DNA from: Streptomyces seoulensis
GTDB taxonomy: Bacteria; Actinomycetota; Actinomycetes; Streptomycetales; Streptomycetaceae
Direction: 5' to 3'
Assembly (NCBI GenBank): GCA_013364255.1
Contig: CP054936.1
Span: 310,001 to 374,000 of the forward strand
DNA length: 64,000 bases
The notes under the pieces were generated by a model. It was not told the origin of the DNA. It did not search any database and was given only the letters and a program-made list of their open reading frames with translations. The stretch's first letter is position 1, and each line of letters opens with the position of its first letter. Shown piece by piece: positions 48,901-54,900 of this stretch. Position numbers and translations under genes: made by a program.

Positions 48901-51864
48901 ACCATCCCCCTCATCTCCACCCTCACCGGCCAACCCATCAACCACACCGACCCCCACCACTGGACCCACCACGCCCTCCACACCGTCCGCCTCACCGACG
49001 CCCTCCACCACATCAACACCCACAACCCCACCACCACCTACCTCGAAATAGGACCCGACGCCACCCTCACCCCCCCCCCCCCCCCCAACGCCATCCCCAC
49101 CCTCCGCAAAAACCAACCCGAAACCCACACCCTCACCACCGCCATCGCCCACCTCACCACCCACGGCACCACCCCCAACTGGCACACCTACTACCACCAC
49201 CCCCACCACACACCCCACCACACCCCCCTCCCCACCTACCCCTTCCAACACCAACGCTACTGGCTCGACAACACCCCACCCCGAACCGCCGACCTCGACG
49301 CGGCGGGACTGGACAGCGCCGGTCATCCGATCCTGCGCGCATCGGTGACCCTTCCGTCCTCGGACCGGACGCTGTTCACCGGCCGGGTGGCTCTCGACGT
49401 GCTGCCGTGGCTCGCCGATCACGCCGTACACGGCGCGGTGGTGTTCCCGGGCACCGGGTTCCTGGACATGGTCGTGCACGCGGGCCGGCGCAGCGGTCAT
49501 CCCCGGCTGGCCGAGTTGACCATGGACGTGCCCCTGGTGATCGAGGAGACGGGCGGTGTGCAGGTCCGGGTCGAGGTGGGTGAGCCGGTGAACGGACGTC
49601 GCGAGGTCGCGGTGTACGCGCGTCCGGAGGACGCCGAGACCGGCGAGCCGTGGACCAGACACTGCGCGGGAGTCCTGGAGACCGAATCCGGTGCTCGTCC
49701 GGAGGAGCCGGTGCACTGGCCTCCGGCCGATGCCGTGGCGCAGGACATCAGCGGTTTCTACGAGCGGATGGAAGAGATCGGCATCGGCTACGGTCCGGCG
49801 TTCCGCGGCTTGCGGGCCCTGTGGCGGCGCGACGACGAGCTGTACGCCGAGATCCAACTGGACGGCCTCGCCGGCGACTTCCCCATCCATCCGGCGCTGT
49901 TCGACGCCGCCCTGCACGCCGGTGCCGTCGACAGCGACGGCGAGCGGGCCGACCTGCCGTTCTCCTGGTCCGGGGTCACGCTGCGCGGCCGTTCCGGTGA
50001 CCGGCTGACCGCCCGGCTGATCCGCCGCGGCTCCGGTGAGGTGGCGCTGGACCTCGCCGATCCGTCCGGTGGTGTCGTCGCCTCTGTCGCGTCGCTGGTC
50101 GGTCGGCCGGTCGCCGAGGTGGCCGGGCGAACGGGACGGACTCCGCTCCTGCGTGTCGAGTGGCAGCCCGTCGTCCTGCCCTCGGTGTCCGGGGTTCCCT
50201 CCGACGCCGACGTGGTGCGGATCGATGGGCGGCAGTCGGCCCCGATGGAGGTTGCCGAGGCCGCTCGGGTGACGGCCGAGACCGCTCTCGGGTCCGTGCA
50301 GGACTGGCTCGCCCGGCAGCCCGACGCGCGCTCTCGCCTGGTCGTGGTGACCGACGGCCTCGCCGGCGAGGACCCCGCACGCCGACTGCCGGCTGCCGCG
50401 GTGTGGGGACTGGTGCGTTCGGCCCAGGTCGAGTATCCGGGCCGGATCGTGCTGATCGACGGGGACGGACCGCTGGCAGCCGCGGTGGCATCGGGGGAAC
50501 CGCAGATCATGTTGCGCCCCGAAGGGGCCTTCGTGCCCCGTCTCGTGCGCGGGACGCCGACGGGCGCGGACTCTCCCTGGCGTCCGGGCACCGTCCTGCT
50601 GACCGGGGCGAGCGGTGCGCTGGGCAGCAGGGTCGCCCGGCACTTGGTCGAGACGCACGGCGTTCAGCGGTTGGTGCTGATCACCCGGCATGGCGAGTCG
50701 GCGCCCGGTGCCCGGGACCTGGTCGCGCGGTTGCGCGCGCTCGGCGCCGAGGTGGAATGCACGGCCTGCGACGTGGCCGATCGCCGGGCCCTGGCCGAGG
50801 TGCTGGCGGCGATACCCGAGCAGTGGCCGCTGTCCTCCGTCGTGCACTGCGCGGGTGTGGTCGACGACGCGACGTTCGCGCGGCAGTCCGGTGAGCGGCT
50901 GCGGGCGGTGTTCGAAGCGAAGGTCATGGGTGCCTGGCATCTCCACGAGCTGACGCGCGGGATGGACCTGTCCGCCTTCGTGCTGTTCTCCTCGGCGGCC
51001 GGCGTTCTGGGGTCGGCCGGCCAGGCGAACTACGCGGCGGCCAACGGGTTCCTGGACGCTCTGGCCGAGACCCGGCGCGCGGAGGGACTCGCCGGGGTGT
51101 CCCTGGCGTGGGGCCTGTGGGACGTCGAGGACGGCATGGCGGGCAAGCTCGGCGCGCACGACGTGAGCCGACTGGACCGCTCCGGGCTGGTGGCGATCCG
51201 GGAGGAGCAGGCGCTGGCCATGTTCGACGCGGCGCTGTCCTCGAAGGAGGCCGTGGTCGTCCCGCTCCTCCTCGACCGCGGCACGCTGCGCGCCGCTTCG
51301 GTGGAACCGCCCGCCGTGCTCCGCGCCTTCGTCGATCGCTCGGAATCGCGCGCCGCCCGGAGTGCGGGCGAGTCCCTGCGCGACCGGATCGGCGGCCTTT
51401 CGGGGGAGGCGCGCAGGCGCGTACTGGTCGACGTGGTGTGCTCCGAGGTGGCGGCCACTCTGGGGCATGCCTCGGCGGACGCGATCGGAGCGCGTCGCAG
51501 CTTCACCGATCTGGGCTTCGACTCGCTCACCGCGGTCGAGTTGCGCAACCGGCTCACCGTGCTCACCGGGGTCGAACTCCCGGCGACCGTCGCGTTCGAC
51601 CATCCGTCGCCCCAGTCCCTGGCCACCTTCCTGGACGGCGAGTTGCCCCATGCGGCCGACACGCTGCCGGCCGAGTTGGACCGCCTTGAGGCTCTGCTGA
51701 CCGTGGCAGGAGAGGAAACCGATCGTGCGCACATCGCGGAGCGTCTCGAACACCTGCTCTCGGAGTGGAAGCGGCGCGGCGATGAGACCGCGGACCGGTC
51801 CGCCGATCTCGACGAGGCCACGACGCCTGAGGAATTGATGGACTTCATCGATCGCAATCTCTAA
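33964..51864 (+). CDS. Modular type I PKS 1: loading module plus modules 1-3
   Basis: A 5966-residue multifunctional protein. I chose ATG 33964 because AAGGAGG ends 6 nt before it; the ATG at 33958 touches the ribosome binding site. Domain order: KSQ-AT-ACP, KS-AT-KR-ACP, KS-AT-DH-KR-ACP, KS-AT-DH-KR-ACP, then a charged C-terminal docking segment (about 5900-5966) for handover to PKS 2. The KSQ start module, with Gln176 in place of the condensing Cys, and the absence of an N-terminal docking helix show that this protein initiates the chain. All catalytic residues checked in modules 1-3 are present. The gene is 46 bp upstream of PKS 2 and cotranscribed with it, under operator H. Details are given per module. 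Confidence 0.97.
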   Translation: MSLRLEGDIAVVGVSCRFPGADGPDALWSLLAAGTAVEAPLPEGRWEPDALAGLPAAEARVVRRGAFLEDVAGFDAAFFGVPAREAAMMDPQQRLMLELSWEALEDAGITGRPVAGSRTGVFLGVATDDYGTLVRGKGAEAITAHTLTGSQRSIVANRVSYFLKAKGPSLVVDAGQSSSLVAVHLAAESLRRGESDVAIAGGVALRLTPHHAIAANRLGALSPDGRCHVFDARANGFAQGEGGGAVVLKPLESALADGDTVYCVIRGSAVTHDGGGDQLVSPTADGQAEAIRAAYRRARVDPATVVHVELHGTGTPTGDPVEAAALGSVIGTARAADDPLRVGSVKANIGHLEAAAGIAGFIKTALCARTGTLVPTPGFRTPNPRIALAELNLRVQTSIEAAPAEAVYGVSSFGLGGTNCHIAVTAPPRPLQDERPSGPGPSPVPVVLSAADAGALRAQAVRLASALDGAPDLVDVAWSLATTRAEFAHRAVVLATDRADVGAVRDGLGAVASGLPSGSVVTGRASGSAGPVLVFPGQGSQWVGMAAELLDSSPVFAESIARCADALAPFVDWSLDEVLRGGRPADLERVDVVQPVLWAMMVALSDVWAALGVRPAAVVGHSQGEIAAATVAGILSRADGARVVALRSQIIARHLAGKGGMASVALSADELRDILTAYPEVGLAALNGPRSTVISGPSEPLERVLALLEADEVRVRRVPVDYASHSAYVDAITDELTDALAPITPGPGEIAFHSTVTGAELDGSELTAEYWCRNLRHTVRFHPTVEALLDRHAVFVEPSPHPVLTLHVRSSAEQAGAMVTAIGTLRRGEGSLTRLTASVAEAWTAGLPVDWTTLFDGSGARRVPVPTYPFQRVRHWLDTVDTEAPDEESALASRLRREGDGDLHAILLDLVRRHTAVVLGLDAPEAVEDSTPFRRQQLTSVGGAEVCVGLARATGLALPATAVFDHPTPLALAEHLARRLRGTTVAEPVRARRPAAHDDDPVVVVGLACRLPGGVSTPEQLWQLLLDDRDVIGAFPADRGWDRDLTSLSATNRGGFLYDVAEFDAAFFGISPREALAMDPQQRLLLETSWEALERSGIDPRGLRGSSTGVFVGAMAQDYGPRLHEPSDGTDGYRLTGATTSVASGRVAYALGLEGPAVTVDTACSSSLVAVHLAAEAVRRGECGVALAGGVTVMSTPGIFVEFSRQGGLSPDGRCKAFSAAADGTGWGEGAGLLVLERLSDARRHGHPVLAVLRGSAVNQDGASNGLTAPNGPSQQRVIRQALDSAGLRPDEVDAVEAHGTGTRLGDPIEAQALLAAYGQDREQPLWLGSLKSNIGHTQAAAGVAGVIKMILAMRHGVLPRTLHIDEPTPHVDWTSGAVSLLTEQQPWPDHDRPRRAAVSSFGISGTNAHVILEQPPADVRDRVAGAPSLDAPWLLSASDEAALREQARRLREQLAAQPDTDPADVGHTLAVGRDRFALRAGVFGDSAEERAEALSALADGTAHPAVTRGVASAGGKVVFVFPGQGSQWAGMGAGLLDTSPVFAQWIDRCQQALAPHTDWSLTDILRDPDAPLHRVDIVQPALWAVMVSLAHTWRAHGIHPDAVIGHSQGEIAAATVADILTLDDAARIVALRSQLIAHHLAGNGAMASIALPATTLHHHLQHHPDLTIAAHNGPTTTVIAGPTPSLETLLTHLEQQGTRVRRIPVDYASHTPEVETIHTQLHTALAPITPRNSPITFHSTVTATPLDGTHLTPDYWYRNLRNPVLFHPTAHTLITHHHTTFIEPSPHPVLVASLQDTADAAEADIVAVGSLRRGQGGRADLLTSAAHAWARGVPVDWSAQYPGGRRIALPTYPFQRTRYWIDAPSDGAVRSGDGGDEEFWEAVEAADTDAVASVLGLREDRPDWLGQAMPSLARRRELRRASGRLDALRYTVEWTPAAGIRGGAPTGRWLVVTPDGDHDAAWARAARDGLLAGGAEVVELRLGAEDRAALGGRLPRDVDAVLSLLATGDAVAPRHGAVPTGTAATLTLLHALADAGLDVPLWTLTSGAVAVDREDALRNPAQSQVWGLGRVVALEQPERWGGLVDAPAVPGEQALAWLLTVLAQRDEDQVAVRGSGTFTRRLVRAGAVGPVPTERRTRDTVLVTGGSGALGARVARRLAREGARHLVLASRRGIRAPGAEALASDLRALGAEVDVVVCDVGERSDVARLFAEFQVTSVFHAAGVLDDAVVDSLTVEQLDRVLRVKAEGARHLHELGAELEEFVLFSSIAGVLGIPGQGGYAPGNAYLDALAEHRRSLGLPATSYAWGPWAGDGMAAVEGVQDRLRRHGALPLDPEPALQIVTRGADEDAAAVMVADIRWDRFHLAYSEARSRPFIEDLPEVRALLTPASGGPDHEEGQGLAGRVRSLSGAPRSALVLDVVRAQVAAVLGHTDQLLVDVGRPLRELGFDSLTGVELRNRLAAETGVRLPSTLVFDHPTAAAVARHVESVLAGEEEGEAVAVATQVSDDDPVVVVAMACRYPGDVGSPEDLWRLVADGGESVGDFPTDRGWDLRQLLSGEQGAPGRSATGRGGFLHDAADFDASLFGISPREALAMDPQQRLLLETAWETFERAGIDPMSLQGSRTGVFVGLTYQDYQSRITEPPEELEGYLLTGATASVASGRISYTFGLEGPAVTVDTACSSSLVALHLAAESVRRGESSAALAGGVALMATPHMFTEFSRQQGLSPDGRCKAFSSDADGFGSAEGIGLLLVERLSDARRHGHPVLAVLRGSAVNQDGASNGLTAPNGPSQQRVIRQALANAGLRPDEVDAVEAHGTGTRLGDPIEAQALQATYGQDREQPLWLGSVKSNIGHTQAAAGAAGVIKMILAMRHGTLPRTLHIDEPTPHVDWTSGAVSLLTEEQPWPDHDRPRRAAVSSFGVSGTNAHVILEQPPASDESTAGSAAGAPVAGVVPWTVSGRTAEALRAQAGRLLSLAGQDPADVGYSLATARATLEHRAVVIGATDEERSAGLESLAGGAPAENVIEGVASAGGKVVFVFPGQGSQWAGMGAGLLDTSPVFAQWIDRCQQALAPYTDWSLTDILRDPDAPLHRVDIVQPALWAVMVSLAHTWRAHGIHPDAVIGHSQGEIAAATVADILTLDDAARIVALRSQLIAHHLAGNGAMASIALPATTLHHHLQHHPDLTIAAHNGPTTTVIAGPTPSLETLLTHLEQQGTRVRRIPVDYASHTPEVETIHTQLHTALAPITPRNSPITFHSTVTATPLDGTHLTPDYWYRNLRNPVLFHPTAHTLITHHHTTFIEPSPHPVLTAPLAETSDAITVIGTLRRNEGTLARLLTSVAQAWVGGLPVDWADQYPGARRVPLPTYPFQRTRYWMEGRGAGVADLAAAGQTALDHPLLSARIDHPDGRETLFTGRIALERQPWLADHSVAGVTLLPGTALLEMAVRAGDEVGCDRVDELALMAPLVVPENGGVHVRVRVSPPRDGRHELAVYARPEDALKGDAWTLYASGALSRSAAAPEPVSAQWPPSDAAPVPVESWYRDLAGRGYAYGPAFQGLRALWSRDGEVFAEVALPEEQLAAAARFTLHPALLDAAAQTVLSAAFAATGAPSVLPWEWRDFTVYASGATAARVHLRAVSPTEARLSVLDSAGMLIAEAGALMLRPVDFAEIARLGAGDGGPLRVDWSEFTPASAALADDVTHLDVLDAAGVSSLAAGLTAEDGPEPPSLVFARLDRGREGSVGLSAEAAHAAVRRTLLLLQAWLAEPALEESRLVLVTRRSVSALPSDPVDPWSATVWGMVRSAQTEHPGRFVLADVDGDETSEQVLPIAVAGGEPQVAIRRGNTLRPGLVRTAAEKTAMTPDDSSGTVLITGGTGTLGREVARHLVAAHGVRHLLLLSRQGPDAEGARELIAELRGAGAQVEVVAGDATDRDGLARLFEEARGNHPVTAVVHAAGALADGVLTSLTWDQVAHVLRPKIDAAAHLHELTSRPEVRRFILFSSAAGVLGSAGQAAYAAANAFLDALAQHRRDQGLAAVSLAWGLWAERSALTGALTDADVRRLSALGIAPLSTDAALASFDLAWRGACPASVVPLRVDSAALAALGGPVPPMMRGLVHLPVRRTAAAPRSEDGAGPLADLPADRRSAALLDLVRTRASAVLGHGSADRIPSHQAFRELGFDSLAAVDLRNRLNQATGLRLPATIVFDHPSPAALAGHLEETLYGRRSVEPSVTVAAVAPDDDPVVIVSMSCRFPGGSSSPEALWDLISAEGDAVTSMPTDRGWSPKALYDPTGGRPGSVISTEGAFLAEAADFDADLFGISPREALAMDPQQRLLLEASWEAFERAGIDPTSLRGSRTGVFAGVMYHDYGARLTDVPPEVEGYVINGSAGSVASGRVAYTFGLEGPAVTIDTACSSSLVALHLAAGALRNGECTLALAGGVTVMSTPAPFVEFSRQGGLAPDGRCKAFSAAADGTGWGEGVGLLVLERLSDARRHGHPVLAILRGSAVNQDGASNGLTAPNGPSQQRVIRQALENAGLRPDEVDAVEAHGTGTRLGDPIEAQALLAAYGQDREQPLWLGSVKSNIGHTQAAAGVAGVIKMVMAMRHGTLPRTLHADEPTPHVDWSAGAVSLLTEQQPWPDHDRPRRAGVSSFGVSGTNAHVILEQPQVVEARAESADIVPPSVPWVISARDEKALRAAAGRLAERARDEDAVLDTAHSLVTSRALLTERAVIVCEDPDTRRQALETFAAGHDSPHVITGRASDEATLTMVFSGQGNQRPGMGRELYDTYPAYADAFDTACTALDPHLDHPLHDIIHGTHTHLLNQTQYTQPAIFALQTALYRLYEHWGITPHTVTGHSIGEITAAHITGILTLQEAATLITHRAHLMQQLPPGGAMVAINITEQEIQPHLTGHEHTTAIAAINSPTSLVLSGLHTTLTTITNNLPHHRTTWLNVSHAFHSPLMQPTLHQLHHTTQQLNPQPPTIPLISTLTGQPINHTDPHHWTHHALHTVRLTDALHHINTHNPTTTYLEIGPDATLTPPPPPNAIPTLRKNQPETHTLTTAIAHLTTHGTTPNWHTYYHHPHHTPHHTPLPTYPFQHQRYWLDNTPPRTADLDAAGLDSAGHPILRASVTLPSSDRTLFTGRVALDVLPWLADHAVHGAVVFPGTGFLDMVVHAGRRSGHPRLAELTMDVPLVIEETGGVQVRVEVGEPVNGRREVAVYARPEDAETGEPWTRHCAGVLETESGARPEEPVHWPPADAVAQDISGFYERMEEIGIGYGPAFRGLRALWRRDDELYAEIQLDGLAGDFPIHPALFDAALHAGAVDSDGERADLPFSWSGVTLRGRSGDRLTARLIRRGSGEVALDLADPSGGVVASVASLVGRPVAEVAGRTGRTPLLRVEWQPVVLPSVSGVPSDADVVRIDGRQSAPMEVAEAARVTAETALGSVQDWLARQPDARSRLVVVTDGLAGEDPARRLPAAAVWGLVRSAQVEYPGRIVLIDGDGPLAAAVASGEPQIMLRPEGAFVPRLVRGTPTGADSPWRPGTVLLTGASGALGSRVARHLVETHGVQRLVLITRHGESAPGARDLVARLRALGAEVECTACDVADRRALAEVLAAIPEQWPLSSVVHCAGVVDDATFARQSGERLRAVFEAKVMGAWHLHELTRGMDLSAFVLFSSAAGVLGSAGQANYAAANGFLDALAETRRAEGLAGVSLAWGLWDVEDGMAGKLGAHDVSRLDRSGLVAIREEQALAMFDAALSSKEAVVVPLLLDRGTLRAASVEPPAVLRAFVDRSESRAARSAGESLRDRIGGLSGEARRRVLVDVVCSEVAATLGHASADAIGARRSFTDLGFDSLTAVELRNRLTVLTGVELPATVAFDHPSPQSLATFLDGELPHAADTLPAELDRLEALLTVAGEETDRAHIAERLEHLLSEWKRRGDETADRSADLDEATTPEELMDFIDRNL
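33985..36909 (+). other. PKS1 loading module: KSQ-AT(methylmalonyl)-ACP
   Basis: KSQ, residues 8-427: the active-site Cys is replaced by Gln176 (DAGQSSS), with both His retained (His311 in HGTGT, His351 in NIGH). KSQ domains decarboxylate the loaded extender to make the starter. AT, about 532-878: Ser622 in GHSQGE and the specificity motif YASH at 722-725 predict methylmalonyl-CoA, hence a propionyl starter. ACP, about 903-981: the usual GFDSL is replaced by QLTSVGG; Ser940 aligns with the phosphopantetheine Ser but the preceding Asp is Thr and the following Leu is Val. This is atypical for an ACP but the overall helix pattern and the VFDHPTPLAL end are normal. Confidence 0.9.
36958..41445 (+). 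other. PKS1 module 1: KS-AT(methylmalonyl)-KR(B)-ACP
   Basis: KS about 1000-1418 with Cys1164 in DTACSSS. AT about 1518-1863 with Ser1608 in GHSQGE and YASH at 1708-1711, so methylmalonyl-CoA. KR with its structural half from about 1877 and the NADPH loop TGGSGALG at about 2144; LDD at 2226-2228 and no A-type Trp give a B-type (D-hydroxyl) ketoreductase, with catalytic Tyr2281 and Asn2285. No DH or ER. ACP about 2414-2493 with Ser2450 in GFDSL. Expected outcome: alpha-methyl-beta-hydroxy extension. The AT segment is a near-perfect copy of that in module 2. Confidence 0.93.
38494..39336 (+). repeat. Methylmalonyl AT repeat, copy 1 (module 1)
   Basis: An 843-bp stretch covering most of the AT is repeated at 43045-43887. 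By eye I found a single base change (a His/Tyr difference near 38632). The sequence outside the stretch diverges at once. Confidence 0.9.
41485..46620 (+). other. PKS1 module 2: KS-AT(methylmalonyl)-DH-KR-ACP
   Basis: KS about 2508-2934 with Cys2681. AT about 3035-3376 with Ser3125 in GHSQGE and YASH at 3225-3228. DH about 3395-3666 with His3427 in the HxxxGxxxxP motif, the YGPAFQGL motif and Asp3592/Gln3596 in LLDAAAQ, so it looks active. KR loop at about 3870, LAD at 3956-3958 where LDD is usual, Tyr4013. No ER lies between DH and KR. ACP about 4142-4219 with Ser4179. Expected outcome: methyl-branched trisubstituted double bond. Confidence 0.93.
43045..43887 (+). repeat. Methylmalonyl AT repeat, copy 2 (module 2)
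   Basis: Second copy of the 843-bp AT block of module 1, at a constant offset of 4551 bp with no gaps. Confidence 0.9.
46675..51645 (+). other. PKS1 module 3: KS-AT(malonyl)-DH-KR-ACP
   Basis: KS about 4238-4663 with Cys4411. AT about 4764-5101 with Ser4855 in GHSIGE and HAFH at 4953-4956, so malonyl-CoA. DH about 5121-5390 with His5153 in HxxxGxxxxP and Asp5314 in LFDAALH. KR loop at about 5547, VDD at 5633-5635 (B-type), Tyr5690. No ER. ACP about 5814-5894 with Ser5854. Expected outcome: disubstituted double bond, conjugated with that of module 2. The AT is the first of four near-identical malonyl AT copies. Confidence 0.93.
48256..49263 (+). repeat. Malonyl AT repeat, copy 1 (module 3)
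   Basis: A 1008-bp block shared by modules 3-6 with equal length and few base changes. With module 5 the identity extends upstream to 48004 and downstream to 49269. It contains a run of 17 C at 49070-49086. Confidence 0.92.
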
Positions 51865-51910
51865 CGCAGGTCCCGTTACCGTTCGTACGAAACAGCAGGG
51901 GTGGTGCGCG

Positions 51911-54900
51911 ATGGCGCAGGAGGAAAAACTCTTCGGCTATCTGAAGCGGGTCACCGCTGATCTCCAACAGGCGCGGGAGCGTCTGTCGGAAGTGGAGGGT
52001 CGCGCCCGCGAGCCGATCGCGATCGTGGCGATGGCGTGCCGCTTCCCCGGTGGAGTGGACTCGGCGGAATCGCTCTGGAACCTGGTGGCCTCCGGTGCGG
52101 ACGCGGTGTCCGGTTTCCCCACCGACCGCGGCTGGGACCTGCCAGGACTCGCCGACCCCACACACCCCGGCGGATCCATCACCCGGGAAGGCGGATTCCT
52201 CCACGACGCCGCCGAATTCGACGCCGCACTCTTCGGCATCTCCCCCCGCGAAGCACTCGCCATGGACCCCCAACAACGACACCTGCTGGAAACCGCCTGG
52301 GAAACCCTCGAAAACGCCGGCATCGACCCCACCTCCCTCCACGGCACCCCCACCGGCGTCTTCACCGGCGTCATGTACAACGACTACGCCGCACGCTTCA
52401 CCACCGCACCCCAAGAAGTCGCCGGCCACCTCGGCAACGGCAGCGCCCCCAGCATCGCCTCCGGCCGCATCTCCTACACCTTCGGCCTCGAAGGCCCCGC
52501 CGTCACCATCGACACCGCCTGCTCCTCCTCCCTCGTCGCCCTCCACCTCGCCGCCAACGCCCTACGCAACAACGAATGCACCCTCGCCCTCGCCGGCGGC
52601 GTCACCATCATGTCCACCCCCGGCACCTTCACCGAATTCACCCACCAAGGAGGACTCTCCCCCGACGGCCGCTGCAAAGCCTTCTCCGCCGACGCCGACG
52701 GCACCGGCTGGGGCGAAGGCGTCGGCCTCCTCCTCCTCGAACGCCTCTCCGACGCCCAACGCCACCACCACCCCGTCCTCGCCGTCCTCCGAGGCTCCGC
52801 CGTCAACCAGGACGGCGCCTCCAACGGCCTCACCGCACCCAACGGCCCCTCACAACAACGCGTCATCCGCCAAGCCCTCACCAACGCCGGACTACGCCCC
52901 GACGAAGTGGACGCCGTCGAAGCCCACGGCACCGGCACCCGCCTCGGCGACCCCATCGAAGCCCAAGCCCTCCAAGCCACCTACGGACACAACCGCGAAC
53001 AACCCCTCTGGCTCGGCTCCGTCAAATCCAACATCGGCCACACCCAAGCCGCCGCCGGCGCCGCCGGCGTCATCAAAATGGTGATGGCCATGCGCCACGG
53101 CATCCTCCCCCGCACCCTCCACGCCGACGAACCCACCCCCCACGTCGACTGGACCACGGGCGCCGTCTCCCTCCTCACCACACCACAACCCTGGCCCGAC
53201 CACGACCGCCCCCGCCGCGCCGCCGTCTCCTCCTTCGGCATCAGCGGCACCAACGCCCACATCATCCTCGAACAACCACCCCTGGCCGAGATCACCGCCA
53301 CGGACGAGGCCGCACCCCCGGCCACGGACGAGCCCGCACCTCCTGTCGTGCCGTGGTTCCTGTCCGCCGACAGCCGCGCCGCCTTGTCCGAGCAGGCCGA
53401 GCGGCTGATGGCGGCGTTGGTGCCAGGCGCTTCGTCGCTCGATGTGGGGCGGTCGCTCGCCCTGGGCCGCGCCGCGCTGGACGAACGAGCCGTGGTGCTG
53501 GCGGGGGGCGACACCGATCGGAGAGAGGCGCTCGCGGCGCTCGCCCGTGGTGAGGCGCATCCCGCGGTGGTCACCGGACGCGTATCCGGCGAGGGCACTC
53601 TGACCATGGTCTTCTCCGGCCAGGGCAGCCAACGCCCCGGCATGGGACGCGAGCTCTACGACACCTACCCCGCCTTCGCCGACGCCTTCGACGCCGCCTG
53701 CACCGCAGTCGACCCCCACCTCGACCACCCCCTCCACGACATCATCCACGGCACCCACACCCACCTCCTCAACCAAACCCAATACACCCAACCCGCCATC
53801 TTCGCCCTCCAAACCGCCCTCTACCGCCTCTACGAACACTGGGGCATCACCCCCCACACCGTCACCGGCCACTCCATCGGCGAAATCACCGCCGCCCACA
53901 TCACCGGCATCCTCACCCTCCAAGAAGCCGCCACCCTCATCACCCACCGCGCCCACCTCATGCAACAACTCCCCCCAGGCGGCGCCATGGTCGCCATCAA
54001 CATCACCGAACAAGAAATACAACCCCACCTCACCGGCCACGAACACACCACCGCCATCGCCGCCATCAACAGCCCCACCTCACTCGTCCTCTCCGGACCC
54101 CACACCACCCTCACCACCATCACCAACAACCTCCCCCACCACCGCACCACCTGGCTCAACGTCTCCCACGCCTTCCACTCCCCCCTCATGCAACCCACCC
54201 TCCACCAACTCCACCACACCACCCAACAACTCAACCCCCAACCCCCCACCATCCCCCTCATCTCCACCCTCACCGGCCAACCCATCAACCACACCGACCC
54301 CCACCACTGGACCCACCACGCCCTCCACACCGTCCGCCTCACCGACGCCCTCCACCACATCAACACCCACAACCCCACCACCACCTACCTCGAAATAGGA
54401 CCCGACGCCACCCTCACCCCCCCCCCCCCCCCCAACGCCATCCCCACCCTCCGCAAAAACCAACCCGAAACCCACACCCTCACCACCGCCATCGCCCACC
54501 TCACCACCCACGGCACCACCCCCAACTGGCACACCTACTACCACCACCCCCACCACACACCCCACCACACCCCCCTCCCCACCTACCCCTTCCAACACCA
54601 ACGCTACTGGCTGCCCGGCCCCGACCGGGACGTCCCGGCGGAGCGTGCGGCCGACTCCGCATTCTGGCGGGCGATCGAGCGAGAAGACCTCGAAGCGCTG
54701 ACCGACATGCTCACGCTCGGTGATCAAGAGGCCCAGCACGTCCTGGCGCCGGCGTTGTCGTTGATCTCGGACTGGCGCCGCAAGCAGACCGACCAGGAGA
54801 CCGTCGACTCGTGGCGCTACCAGGTCGGTTGGCGGCCGTTGGCGCGTCCGGCCGGTTCACCGACGGCAAGCGGGGAACGCCCGCTGGTGTTCCTCCCGGC

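Noticed and set aside
48838..49250. Dense CCA/CAC/ACC patterns that look like a microsatellite or CRISPR-like repeat
   Set aside because: The sequence keeps the AT reading frame and conserved AT motifs ([19 protein letters not shown]); it is biased coding DNA, not an array with spacers.
48733..51753. Minus-strand open frame of about 1000 codons opposite module 3
   Set aside because: Same cause: a mirror of the repeated AT block and the strongly biased codon use of the PKS gene.
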